This document shows positions 54,198-64,000 of a stretch of DNA of 64,000 bases, one piece after another. The DNA is from Nitrospira sp. (GTDB lineage: Bacteria; Nitrospirota; Nitrospiria; Nitrospirales; Nitrospiraceae): the NCBI GenBank assembly GCA_022843785.1, contig JALHMZ010000004.1, positions 184,371 through 248,370 on the forward strand, written 5' to 3'. Position 1 is the first letter of the stretch, and each line of letters opens with the position of its first letter. The position numbers and the translations under genes are program-made. The notes beneath the pieces were generated by a model, which was given only the letters and a program-made list of their open reading frames with translations, did no database searches and had not been told where the DNA came from.

Positions 54198-55616
54198 ATG
54201 TGTCTGATTATGTCCCCGAGCAAACCACAAACTGAATCGTTGACCAGACCGTTCCAATCGCTAGCGGACGTCCAGAGCCTGTTGGACAGCCGGATCAACT
54301 ATAAGACCGACCGGCAGGCTCCGATCGCAAGAATGTTCGCGCTCGACCGGATGGTCCGTTGCGTCGAGGCGCTCGCTCGGCCGGACCGAGCGCTCCGCAC
54401 GATCCATGTGACGGGAACCAAGGGCAAGGGCAGTGTGAGCCGGATGCTGGCCGCCTTGCTGCGAGCGACCGGTGCCCACGTTGGTCTCTACACGAGTCCA
54501 CATGTCGAACATCTGCGCGAACGGGTCTCGGCGGATGGGATGCCGGTCAGTGATCGGACACTCGTGGCAGCCTTCAACGAGCTTCGGCCACACCTTGCAG
54601 GAACAGGGGAAGAACTGACCCATTTTGAGTTGTTCACCGCCGCCGCCTTTTGCGCGTTCCGGATCGAACGGGTTGACTGGGCCGTGATCGAAGTCGGCAT
54701 CGGAGGCCGTCTCGACGCGACCAACGTGATCCTGCCTGAGGTCTGTGTCATCACTACCGCAGACTATGATCACATGGACCTGCTCGGGGATACCTTGGAA
54801 CAGATCGCCTTCGAAAAGGCCGGCATCATCAAGCAGAAAGTGCCGGTGGTGGTTGGCGCGATGGGAGAGGGACCCCGGGCGGTGATACGCTCGCGCGCCG
54901 CCGAGCTCGATGCGCCGGTCCTCCTGCTGGGACAGGATTACGAGGCGCATTCGTTCGCACGTATGGGCTATCGAGGGATTTGCTCGCTTCGCGTAGACCG
55001 GACCATCTGGCAGAAGATCATGTTGAACTGCCCGGCTTCATTCATGGCAACGAACGCGGCGCATGCGCTGGCGGCCTTCCAGGCGCTGTCCCAGCGGAAA
55101 CTGATTCCAGGGCTGACAGAAGACCAAGTCTTCCGGACGCTGGAGGCAGTCCGCCTGCCTGCCTGTTGCGAGGTGTTCCCCGGTCGACCGACTGTCGTGA
55201 TCGATGGATCGCACAATGCTATGGCGGCGTCCAGTCTGGCATCCACCGTCCGCACCCTGTTCGAGGGCTGCAATCGGGTGCTGGTGGTGGGCGTGCCACG
55301 GGATAAAGAGGTGTGGAAACTGGTCACCCACTTTGCCGAAGCCGGCGCCCAACGCGCGATCTTTACACGCTATCCAGGAATACGCGCGACCCCGCCGGAG
55401 GAATTGGCGCCGCTCTGGCAGCAGCGGAGCGCGGCACCGGCAGAAGTGATCGAGGACCCGGACGAGGCCTTTGCGCGAGGGCTGGCAATCGCAGGAGAAG
55501 CAGGCGTGGTAATTGTGACCGGCTCGATCCACTTGGCAGGCGTGCTCCGGCCACTGGCCCGTGCGCGCCACGACATGATCGGCCACAACGGGGCGGCTCC
55601 GGGGAAGTCTTCATGA
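54198..55616 (+). CDS. folC: bifunctional folylpolyglutamate synthase/dihydrofolate synthase
   Basis: 472 residues from the ATG at 54198 (a second ATG at 54210 is as likely; a TTG at 54174 also opens the frame). IHVTGTKGKGSVSRML is the ATP loop, then YTSPHVEHLRERV, FELFTAAAFCAF and VIEVGIGGRLDATNV, all FolC. It adds glutamate to folates. Folate metabolism links it to fhs. The stop overlaps the next gene (ATGA). Confidence 0.93.
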   Translation: MCLIMSPSKPQTESLTRPFQSLADVQSLLDSRINYKTDRQAPIARMFALDRMVRCVEALARPDRALRTIHVTGTKGKGSVSRMLAALLRATGAHVGLYTSPHVEHLRERVSADGMPVSDRTLVAAFNELRPHLAGTGEELTHFELFTAAAFCAFRIERVDWAVIEVGIGGRLDATNVILPEVCVITTADYDHMDLLGDTLEQIAFEKAGIIKQKVPVVVGAMGEGPRAVIRSRAAELDAPVLLLGQDYEAHSFARMGYRGICSLRVDRTIWQKIMLNCPASFMATNAAHALAAFQALSQRKLIPGLTEDQVFRTLEAVRLPACCEVFPGRPTVVIDGSHNAMAASSLASTVRTLFEGCNRVLVVGVPRDKEVWKLVTHFAEAGAQRAIFTRYPGIRATPPEELAPLWQQRSAAPAEVIEDPDEAFARGLAIAGEAGVVIVTGSIHLAGVLRPLARARHDMIGHNGAAPGKSS

Positions 55617-55960
55617 CGCCCCAGCGGCAGGTGGTCCCAGGTCAGCCGTGGAAGCGCATGCAGCGAGTCCTCATTGCCGATGATGATCTAACCTATCGAG
55701 AGACGCTCATCACCTTGTTTACGGACTGGCAGTGGGATGTTTTCGCAGCCTCATCAGGCCGGGAGACCCTGGACATCCTGGATCGCCACGCGATTGATCT
55801 CGTATTCCTAGATGTGGCCTCGCAGGGAGTGAAGTGCCCTGATCTCCTCGCTGCCATCCGGCCTCAAGCGCGAGAGCTGACGATTATCCCGATGGGCACT
55901 AATGATGACAGAGGAATTACGCAGTGCCGTGGCACTGCCACGGAGTCATGGAATGCCTGA
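55613..55960 (+). CDS. short response-regulator receiver-like protein
   Basis: 115 residues. A receiver fold can be followed (VLIADDDLTYRETLITLF, LDILDRHAIDLVFLDVA with phospho-acceptor Asp), but the fifth strand (LTIIPMGTNDD) lacks the conserved Lys and the C terminus is short, so it may not signal normally. Coupled to folC by ATGA, which is odd company for a receiver and may be chance packing. Confidence 0.65.
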   Translation: MTPQRQVVPGQPWKRMQRVLIADDDLTYRETLITLFTDWQWDVFAASSGRETLDILDRHAIDLVFLDVASQGVKCPDLLAAIRPQARELTIIPMGTNDDRGITQCRGTATESWNA

Positions 55961-56080
55961 CCAAGCCGGCTACACCACGGACTCTGTCTGCTCTACTGGG
56001 CGCGCTCACGCCGCCGTCAGGGTTTGCGGATAGTTGACTCGCCGGAGGGACGACGAGTGCAGGCTGGAAATGGGAGAAAG

Positions 56081-57850
56081 ATGAGTTACTGCACCCAACA
56101 CTATCGAGGAATCGCTGTGAGTCGGTTGATACGCCTGTTCCTGAACCTGTGGAGATTATCGGTATTATTCATCACGCTCGGGTTTATCAGCGCCTCTCAA
56201 GACGTTGGCGCTTCCACTCAACACATCATGCTCGAACCGGCGCATGCGGCCCCTGGTGCGACGGTGGTCTTGAGCGGCAAAGGATTGGGGCAATTCAAAT
56301 CCGTCCAGTTCAATAAGGTGACCTTCGCGGGGGTGCCGGCGCTGATTCAACGGTGGGAGTCCGATCTGGTCGAAGTAAAGGTACCGTTCAAGGCCGCGAC
56401 CGGCCCGGTCGAGATGCTGATCGGGCAAAAGAAGCTGTCAGTCGGTATGTTCACGGTGGTGAAGCCGCGCATTGAATCCATTACGCCGACGGAAGCGGAG
56501 CGGGGCATGATGTTGACGATCACCGGTGAGCATTTCGGCGCCACCGCCGGCGCGCGCGATCCCAACACCATGTTCGGTGTCAACGACGTGGTGATCGGTG
56601 GTGTGGTGGTGCGGCCGCGCCGTTGGAGGAACGACACAATCGAAGTAGAGATTCCGACGAATGCGGCCTCCGGGGACGTGGTCGTGAGACTGGCTTCTTC
56701 CGATCCCTTGCCGGAGGGGTCCTGCTGTGCGCCAGTGGAATATGTGACGAGCAATGCGGTGCCGCTCGCACTGGTGCCCAGTGTGCGGAGCGATCCGATG
56801 ACCGGACCGGTTGGCACAAAGGTCGTCTTGTTCGGTCAGGGATTTGGCGCCACGAAGGGGGCGGATGATGCCGTCTTGATCGGGAGCAACCTTGCAACGA
56901 TCGCACAATGGAAGGACGATGTCATTGTCGCGCATGTACCGCTTGGAGCGGAGACCGGACCATTGGTGCTGAAACGGCAGGGGCGTGAACGGCCGCTCGG
57001 CACATTTACTGTGCATGTGCCCAGGGCCCTGGCGGTCACGCCGGCGAGTGCCCCGATCGGGACCTTGCTTCGGATTACTGGTGAGCACTTTGGGTTCTAC
57101 TCTGAAAGCGGCTCCACTCCTTACAGTTTCATGGATTTCAATAAGGGCAATAATCGTGTCGAAATCGGCGGAGTCCCGGCGGTGATCTACCGGTGGCACG
57201 ACGACCGTATCGATGTCTGGGTGCCGTTCAGTGTGAAGAGCGGCCCCGTGCGCATCTATCGTAGCGCTACGAAACCTAAAGCGGATGGATCCTGCTGTCA
57301 GGAGCGCGGGGAGCTGGTCACCGAAGCCGGTATCTTTACGCTGGTGACGCCGGTCGTTGAATCCTATGAACCGAAGGCAGCTGGGTTAGACGATCTCGTG
57401 ACGATCAAGGGTAAAGGGTTCGGCACATTCCTAAAGACGGCGGAGCATACCGGGCTGGAATTGAGTCAGAAAGCGTATAAGCGTCGGCTGGACATGGAAA
57501 TCAACGAACCGGATTCCGGCAGCACGGTCATCTCCAACGTGTCGCGGACGGAAGTGCTGTTCAACGGCGCGGCGGCTCTGGTGCAATCCTGGACGGATAC
57601 GGAGATTGTCGTGAAAGTGCCCCATCGCAATTTGTACGGGATCGGTCGGCGCGGGGCATTCTTCGATGACCTCTCAACTGGACCACTCGTGGTCCGGAGA
57701 GGATCGTGGGATGTTCTGCCGGACGGGACCTGCTGCACGCAGAAGCAGTGGCTGACCATGGAGGTCGGCCAGTTTACGATCGAAGCAAAGGGGCTGCCAG
57801 ACACCGGCTATTGGAATAACAACCGTCCTGATGCCGACACAAGCCAATAG
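56081..57850 (+). CDS. secreted IPT/TIG repeat protein with Cys-pair motifs
   Basis: 589 residues from the ATG at 56081 (GGGAGAA upstream). A hydrophobic segment (about 12-40) serves as signal peptide, ending at GAS. Then four or five IPT/TIG-type Ig domains follow (repeat phrases such as GATVVLSGKGLGQFK, GMMLTITGEHFG, GTKVVLFGQGFG, GTLLRITGEHFGF, DLVTIKGKGFG). Three of them carry a (E/D)G(S/T)CC segment near their ends. Surface or periplasmic adhesion or scaffold role is inferred. Confidence 0.8.
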   Translation: MSYCTQHYRGIAVSRLIRLFLNLWRLSVLFITLGFISASQDVGASTQHIMLEPAHAAPGATVVLSGKGLGQFKSVQFNKVTFAGVPALIQRWESDLVEVKVPFKAATGPVEMLIGQKKLSVGMFTVVKPRIESITPTEAERGMMLTITGEHFGATAGARDPNTMFGVNDVVIGGVVVRPRRWRNDTIEVEIPTNAASGDVVVRLASSDPLPEGSCCAPVEYVTSNAVPLALVPSVRSDPMTGPVGTKVVLFGQGFGATKGADDAVLIGSNLATIAQWKDDVIVAHVPLGAETGPLVLKRQGRERPLGTFTVHVPRALAVTPASAPIGTLLRITGEHFGFYSESGSTPYSFMDFNKGNNRVEIGGVPAVIYRWHDDRIDVWVPFSVKSGPVRIYRSATKPKADGSCCQERGELVTEAGIFTLVTPVVESYEPKAAGLDDLVTIKGKGFGTFLKTAEHTGLELSQKAYKRRLDMEINEPDSGSTVISNVSRTEVLFNGAAALVQSWTDTEIVVKVPHRNLYGIGRRGAFFDDLSTGPLVVRRGSWDVLPDGTCCTQKQWLTMEVGQFTIEAKGLPDTGYWNNNRPDADTSQ

Positions 57851-57966
57851 CAACGGAGTGAGAGGCCAGTGAGGAAGCGTAGCGAGAAATGCAGTTATTA
57901 GATGCTACGACGAACGCACTGTGGCGTCATCGCATGTCAGCCCCTTAAGGAAAGGAACAGAGTGAT

Positions 57967-59640
<1,674 letters not shown>

Positions 59641-59644
59641 CCCG

Positions 59645-60328
59645 ATGAGGAGACCCAGAACGTCGACAGGCGATGAGGGGTTCCATTTCTTCGCGACCGG
59701 GACCGACACCGACGTGGGCAAGACCGAAGCCGCTTGTGCCCTGCTCGCGCTGCTGGCGGACGGGGACCTCCACCCTGCAGCGATGAAGCCCTATGAGAGC
59801 GGCTGCATCGACAGGCGCCGGCCCGCCGATGCTCTGGCCTTGAAAACCGCAGCCCGGTGCGACGACCCTCTGGCCCATGTGTGTCCGTATCGGTATCGAG
59901 CACCGCTGGCGCCGGGGATGGCTGCGGCGCGGCGCAGGGAACCGCCGTCGTTCGCCCGCGTCCTTGCACTCGCTCGGTCCTTTGGCGCGCGCCCGCTGAT
60001 CATCGACGCACGGCGCGACATCATCGACCTGATCACAGCCTTGAACGTTCCGGTTCTCCTGGTGGCGCGCGCCGGGCTTGGGACACTGAATCATACAGGC
60101 CTGTCGCTGGACGCGCTCGCCAGACGCCGCATCCCGGTCCGTGCGGTCATCTTGACGAAGATCATGGCAGTGAACGATCCGTCCGAGCAGGACAATGCAG
60201 AGTGGCTTAGGCAGCGGCATGGCGTGACGGTTCTGGGTCCGGTCCCGTATGCGCAAGATCCTACCAGCCGGCGGGCCGCCTATCGGCAGGCTCTTCGTCC
60301 GCTGCTGAGCGTGGAGACCAATGACTGA
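59645..60328 (+). CDS. bioD: dethiobiotin synthetase-like protein lacking the EGAGG motif
   Basis: 227 residues. ATP loop FATGTDTDVGKT near 18-29 and the MKPYESGC segment with the catalytic Lys match BioD, as does VLLVARAGLGTLNHTGLSL. But where BioD has VEGAGG(W/L)..PL, this protein reads RPLIIDARRDIIDL and is about nine residues shorter, so a Mg-binding Glu is missing. Either an inactive or shifted-function member. Overlaps the next gene by eight bases. Confidence 0.8.
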   Translation: MRRPRTSTGDEGFHFFATGTDTDVGKTEAACALLALLADGDLHPAAMKPYESGCIDRRRPADALALKTAARCDDPLAHVCPYRYRAPLAPGMAAARRREPPSFARVLALARSFGARPLIIDARRDIIDLITALNVPVLLVARAGLGTLNHTGLSLDALARRRIPVRAVILTKIMAVNDPSEQDNAEWLRQRHGVTVLGPVPYAQDPTSRRAAYRQALRPLLSVETND

Positions 60329-61184
60329 GTCCTGGTTCAGAGGACGGCTTGCCGTCTTGGCGACAATGCATCATAAGGAGCACGTGATCGCCCCTGTCTT
60401 GGAAGATGCGCTCGGTCTTCGGGTCGAAGTCCTGCGAGGAATCGACACCGACCGCTTCGGCACCTTCACGCGAGAGGTCCCGCGTCCCGGCTCGCAACGT
60501 GATGCGGCACGCTTGAAGGCGCAGGCGGCGCTGGCTGCGGTCCCGGAAGCCGACTATGGGCTCGCGAGCGAAGGCAGTTTCGGACCGCACCCATGGCTTC
60601 CGTGGGTCGCCGGTGGACGCGAGCTCATCGTGCTGATGGGTCGTACCGGCGGATTCGAACTCGTCGGAGCAGATCTCACAGCCGAGACTAATCATGGCAG
60701 CCGTCTTGTGGGCAGCGTGGCGGACGCCCTGGCGTTCGCCCGAGACATCGGGTTTCCCACCCATGCCGTGGTCGTGATGGGTGCGCGAAACGGGGAACCG
60801 GAGGTCTCGAACGGCCTGTCCAAAGGCCTGATGACGACCGAGGACCTCGAGGCGGCGGTCCGCATCGTGCTCGAACAGCACGGGGCAGCGCATGTGGAAA
60901 GCGACATGCGTGCGCACGTCAATCCCACGCGGTTGCAAGCCATCGAGCGCGCCACCAGAGATCTGGTGCGCCTGGCCCTAAGCGGCTGTCCGCACTGCGG
61001 ACGGCCGGGCTTCGACGTCGTGGAACGACGCGAAGGGCTGCCTTGTGGGGCGTGCGGGCTGCCCACGCGCCGGGTCCGGCTGGAGATCGTGGGTTGCGTG
61101 GGCTGCGGCTTCCGACAAGAACGCTTCCCGGCCACCGGACAAACTCCGGCGTCGCCGGGTGAGTGTGACGCCTGTAATCCCTGA
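60321..61184 (+). CDS. DUF6671 family protein with zinc-ribbon-like C terminus
   Basis: 287 residues. The first 190 (LAVLATMHHKEHVIAPVLE, ASEGSFGPHPWLPWVAGGRE, ETNHGSRLVGS) match DUF6671; the last 80 hold eight cysteines in CxxC pairs (SGCPHCGRPG, LPCGACGLP, GCVGCGF, ECDACNP), likely two zinc sites. Function unknown. Coupled to bioD by overlap. Confidence 0.8.
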   Translation: MTESWFRGRLAVLATMHHKEHVIAPVLEDALGLRVEVLRGIDTDRFGTFTREVPRPGSQRDAARLKAQAALAAVPEADYGLASEGSFGPHPWLPWVAGGRELIVLMGRTGGFELVGADLTAETNHGSRLVGSVADALAFARDIGFPTHAVVVMGARNGEPEVSNGLSKGLMTTEDLEAAVRIVLEQHGAAHVESDMRAHVNPTRLQAIERATRDLVRLALSGCPHCGRPGFDVVERREGLPCGACGLPTRRVRLEIVGCVGCGFRQERFPATGQTPASPGECDACNP

Positions 61185-61197
61185 GCATGGATTGAAC

Positions 61198-61959
61198 ATG
61201 GATAGACTCCAACTGCAGAATCTCCTTGAACGTGTCCGTGCCGGTGGCATGAGTCTCGATGACGCGTTGCGCGAGTTGAAGGATCTCCCGTTTGCCGATC
61301 TCGGCTATGCCATGGTTGACCACCATCGCGCGCTGCGACAAGGGATTCCTGAGGTTATCTTCGGGTTAGGGAAGAGCGCGGAGCAGATCGTGGGGATCGC
61401 AGAGGAGCTCGCGCGGACAGGCCAGAATGTGCTGGTCACGCGGCTTGATCGAGAGAAGGCCGTCGCGGTGACACAGACGCTGCCCTTGCTGAACTACCAC
61501 GAGCTTGCGCGCACGGCGACCTGGGAGCAGGCTCCAATCGCACCGCTCGGCAAGCTCCCCATCGCGCTCGTCTGCGCAGGCACGGCCGATATACCGGTGG
61601 CGGAAGAATGCGCCGAGACGCTGCGCATGCTGGGCATCCGCATCGAACGCCTCTACGACGTGGGGGTCGCGGGTATTCACCGGCTCCTCAGCCGCCGCGA
61701 TCTCTTTGACAAGACTGCCCTGGCGATTGTGGTGGCGGGTATGGAAGGGGCGCTGCCCAGTGCGGTGGGCGGGCTGGTCTCGATCCCGGTAATCGCTGTC
61801 CCGACGTCGACCGGATATGGGGCCGCATTCGGCGGGGTGACGGCACTGGCCTGTATGCTGACGAGCTGCGCTTCCGGGATCACTGTCTGCAACATCGATA
61901 ACGGCTTCGGCGCTGCCTTCGCCGCAGCGCGGATTCTGCGGACAGCCGATCGGTTCTAA
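61198..61959 (+). CDS. larB: nickel-pincer cofactor biosynthesis protein LarB
   Basis: 253 residues from the ATG at 61198. AIR-carboxylase-like core: VLVTRLDREKA, CAGTADIPVAEECAETLRML, VVVAGMEGALPSAVGGL, VPTSTGYGAAFGGV and NIDNGFGAAFAA, diagnostic of LarB. It carboxylates nicotinic acid adenine dinucleotide in making the nickel-pincer cofactor. LarC and LarE are not in the window. Follows the DUF6671 gene by 14 bases. Confidence 0.93.
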   Translation: MDRLQLQNLLERVRAGGMSLDDALRELKDLPFADLGYAMVDHHRALRQGIPEVIFGLGKSAEQIVGIAEELARTGQNVLVTRLDREKAVAVTQTLPLLNYHELARTATWEQAPIAPLGKLPIALVCAGTADIPVAEECAETLRMLGIRIERLYDVGVAGIHRLLSRRDLFDKTALAIVVAGMEGALPSAVGGLVSIPVIAVPTSTGYGAAFGGVTALACMLTSCASGITVCNIDNGFGAAFAAARILRTADRF

Positions 61960-62385
61960 TCGGCATGATTCATGAGCGCATCCGCCATAATCGCATGTTT
62001 GCCGCCACCTGGCTTTTCGTCGCGCGTCGCTTGTGAATCGTCAGCGAGACAAGCGCGGCCAGCACGACAGGCGCGCGCACAGGTACCACTTCGGACTCGG
62101 CCCGCTTCTCTCGCAAGACTCCCGAGTCCGGTGAGATTCGCTTACACGGAATGCTGTGCCGTGCGGCCTTGCACGATCACAGGGCACTCCGTGCAGGCGC
62201 ACACGGTTTCATCGGCGGCACAGGAGATCGCTCCCCTAATCTCTTTTTAGTGGGGGAACGGCACACGGACAGATTCGTAAGTTGCGGTGCGGGGTTACTC
62301 CCTTCTCCGTATGAAAAATCCTCGCGCAGAGGCGTGGAACTCTACTTGCAATGGCTTCAGGTGGCAACTAGGAGACGTGTGACCC
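61960..62385. other. intergenic region without a supported gene
   Basis: About 425 bases. CCCCTAATCTCTTTTTAGTGGGG (62233-62256) is a small imperfect hairpin. One open frame (61972-62250) has an amino-acid composition unlike a protein. No RNA gene recognised. Confidence 0.4.
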
Positions 62386-63375
62386 ATGAAGACTGTGTCC
62401 TTCGTCATCGCCCTGCTTCTGACCGGTGCGTCTGCCTGGGCGACAATGACTCCACCCGTTCCCGCGGCAAGTTCAACTTCGTCGGAGCAGGCTGCGCCTG
62501 ATCATGTGATTCTGTTTGTACTGGAAGGAGTCGATCAACCGGCGCTTAAGACGGGGCCCATGCCGGTCCTGGGGCGCCATGTCAAGGATGGGGCCGTGAC
62601 ATGGTCGGCCAAGACCGTCGTACCCACTCTCCGGCTGCCAGCGATGGCGTCCCTGCTCACCGGGCTGTCGGTCGAGAAGCACGGCGTCACCTGGAATACC
62701 TTCGAGTTCAGCCGTGGCTATCCCAGGCCTCCTACGCTATTCGATTATCTTGACCTCGGCGGCGGGCGGGACAGCGCCATTTTCTTCATGGACGAATCGT
62801 TGTATCAGCTCGCGAAACCTGAGCCCTATACGGATTACCAGATGTGCGGGCCGTTGAAACCAGAGTGCAGTCCGGCGCGGCTCGTCTCGTATATCAGGCA
62901 ATACTTTCAAAAAGCGTCGAGCGGCCATGGATATGGCCATGCCGTTCTGTCATTGCCGCATCTCCTGATCGTGCACTTGCCGGATGGAGGGCGCGCCGGA
63001 GCCGCCCACGGCTGGAGTTCGAAAGACTATCACACAGCGCTCCGATCAGTGGATCAGGCCATAGGGGCGGTGCTGGAGATCTTCAAAGCACAGGGGCTCC
63101 TCACGCGCACCACAGTGTTCGTCACGTCCTTGAGTGGAGCCGGCGCAGTACACGGGCCATCCACAACGGTCTCATCACTCGTCCCCTGGATTGCCTTCGG
63201 TGCCGGGATCAAAACAGGTCACACGATCCGTCAGCCGGTTTCCATTATCGATACGGGCGCGACGGTGATGCGGACCCTCGGGCTCGAAACCCATATGGAA
63301 TGGGACAGCCGTGCAGTCGAGGAGATCTTTCGCGACACCGGCGCCATCTCCGCGATTCCAACGAAGGGGCGATGA
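62386..63375 (+). CDS. exported alkaline-phosphatase-fold protein, likely catalytically degenerate
   Basis: 329 residues with a signal peptide (FVIALLLTGASAWA). The fold of the alkaline phosphatase/sulfatase superfamily can be followed: VLEGVDQ, TVVPTLRLPAMASLLTGLSVEKHGVTWN, then D-G-G-R..AHGWSS and SVDQAIG. However, the first strand has EGVDQ instead of the usual DG metal pair and the last has TSLSGAGAVHG in place of SDHG...HG, so at least one metal site looks lost. May be a binding protein or an odd hydrolase. Confidence 0.7.
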   Translation: MKTVSFVIALLLTGASAWATMTPPVPAASSTSSEQAAPDHVILFVLEGVDQPALKTGPMPVLGRHVKDGAVTWSAKTVVPTLRLPAMASLLTGLSVEKHGVTWNTFEFSRGYPRPPTLFDYLDLGGGRDSAIFFMDESLYQLAKPEPYTDYQMCGPLKPECSPARLVSYIRQYFQKASSGHGYGHAVLSLPHLLIVHLPDGGRAGAAHGWSSKDYHTALRSVDQAIGAVLEIFKAQGLLTRTTVFVTSLSGAGAVHGPSTTVSSLVPWIAFGAGIKTGHTIRQPVSIIDTGATVMRTLGLETHMEWDSRAVEEIFRDTGAISAIPTKGR

Positions 63376-63381
63376 TCACTC

Positions 63382-63843
63382 ATGACTGCTTCCGAATACA
63401 GGCCGTATCTCGCTCCGCGAATCCCGCGCCTGATCCTAGGGTGCGCCGTCGCCGCATGGACTGCCTGGATGGGGTCCATCGCGATTGCCGAATCGCCCGA
63501 AACACCGGCGCCGCGCCATCTCATCACGATTGATGCCACATCGATCGTGCCTCAGAGCTGGTGGCAAGTGCCGGGCATCACACCTTCAATTTGGACGTCC
63601 GATCCGGAAACGTCCGATGCCTATCGAACGACGGAACCTCGCGTGCTTCAATTACAACCAGGCCAGTACAAATTTATCAGCTTCACCTTCGACTTTCCGT
63701 TTGAGGTCACGGCGGATGGAACGGTGGCTTATGCATCGTCTCTCAATCAATGTGTGGAAGGACGGGGTACGCCAACCCTGTTTGTCCGATGCAAGCGGAC
63801 CTATCCCCACGGGGGTCAACCGGAATATTCACAGAATCCATGA
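63382..63843 (+). CDS. exported protein of unknown function
   Basis: 153 residues; a hydrophobic segment (about 17-36, cleavage near IAES) suggests export. Later parts (LQPGQYKFISFTFDFPFEVT, DGTVAYASSLNQCVEGRGTPTLFVRC) are strand-rich, like a small Ig or jelly-roll-type domain with one possible disulfide. No family recognised. Probably in one transcript with the phosphatase-fold gene six bases upstream. Confidence 0.6.
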   Translation: MTASEYRPYLAPRIPRLILGCAVAAWTAWMGSIAIAESPETPAPRHLITIDATSIVPQSWWQVPGITPSIWTSDPETSDAYRTTEPRVLQLQPGQYKFISFTFDFPFEVTADGTVAYASSLNQCVEGRGTPTLFVRCKRTYPHGGQPEYSQNP

Positions 63844-63949
63844 CCGCGGAAGGAGAGGACACTATCTGTAGGGAAAGGGAATCAGTGTGAGTTCAAGGTC
63901 CTAGTGCAACACCTGTATCCTGGAGATTCCAGGAGCGAAGGAGTTGTAC

Positions 63950-64000
63950 ATGGGACACTATCACCGATTGACCCTTATGGAACGTGAAGAACTCAGTCGC
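63950..64000 (+). mobile_element. IS30-family transposase, first 17 codons (truncated by the window)
   Basis: Starts MGHYHRLTLMEREELSR, the helix-turn-helix opening of IS30 transposases (xYxxLTxxEREExS). AGGAG precedes the ATG. The bases just upstream (63880-63915) are likely the left end of the element; the inverted repeat cannot be defined because the right end is outside the window. Confidence 0.75.

Noticed and set aside
61972..62250. A 92-residue reading frame after larB
   Set aside because: Composition (Ala, Arg, Ser, Pro rich with scattered Cys) looks like a shadow of GC-rich non-coding DNA.

Overview
The window reads as a chromosomal segment of a GC-rich, Gram-negative, diderm bacterium, most likely Nitrospira or a close relative (Nitrospirota). 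This is inferred from gene content: an arsM-arsS-Pit cluster, hflKC, formate-tetrahydrofolate ligase, paired M16 peptidases, a 74-residue CxxC/CxxH protein of a type I associate with Nitrospira, and several families of intergenic inverted-repeat elements. No rRNA or tRNA gene was recognised, so the taxonomy is not proven.

Layout. 1-3.0 kb: end of a TfoX-domain gene, a secreted M12/M72-type zinc protease, a secreted protein that looks like the protease prodomain on its own, and a DUF488 protein. 3.1-7.75 kb: a two-gene unit with a 1307-residue PD-(D/E)XK-STAND NTPase overlapping an AbiEii-type nucleotidyltransferase; it has the architecture of an anti-phage system and I know no described system with this pairing. 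7.75-9.9 kb: small membrane proteins and three tandem HicB-like paralogues without a HicA. 10-13.5 kb: arsenite methylation and arsenosugar-type genes plus a phosphate permease. 13.6-36.5 kb: mostly housekeeping (hflKC, fhs, an M23 peptidase, cutA, an M20 dipeptidase, lemA with a DUF2207 protein, a dehydrogenase with a lipoprotein, a porin-like barrel, an M50 protease, an HTH-MBL fusion, an M16 pair with a phosphatase, hemL), interrupted by two copies of a roughly 200-bp repeat with 17-bp terminal inverted repeats. 36.5-44.4 kb: an accessory island of toxin, antitoxin and nuclease genes (SNase, higBA, an orphan BrnA-like gene, a nucleotidyltransferase pair, a HEPN protein, brnTA, a PD-(D/E)XK protein, a barnase/barstar pair). 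Three of its units are preceded by copies of a roughly 170-bp repeat, and each copy carries the same promoter (TTGATA, 17 bp, TAGACT). 44.9-64 kb: a histidine kinase/sigma-54 regulator pair, a large secreted protein, a CysD-like gene with a SulP permease and a Usp protein, folC, an IPT/TIG protein, ilvD, an atypical bioD, DUF6671, larB, a degenerate phosphatase-fold protein, and the first 17 codons of an IS30-type transposase at the right edge.

How it works together. The arsenic genes form one pathway (methylation, then radical-SAM modification) with a phosphate/arsenate-type permease beside them. The fhs and folC genes belong to folate and one-carbon metabolism. The most interesting parts are the STAND/AbiEii unit and the promoter-repeat island. 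In the island, independent small toxin-like or nuclease-like genes appear to have been captured behind a reused regulatory cassette.
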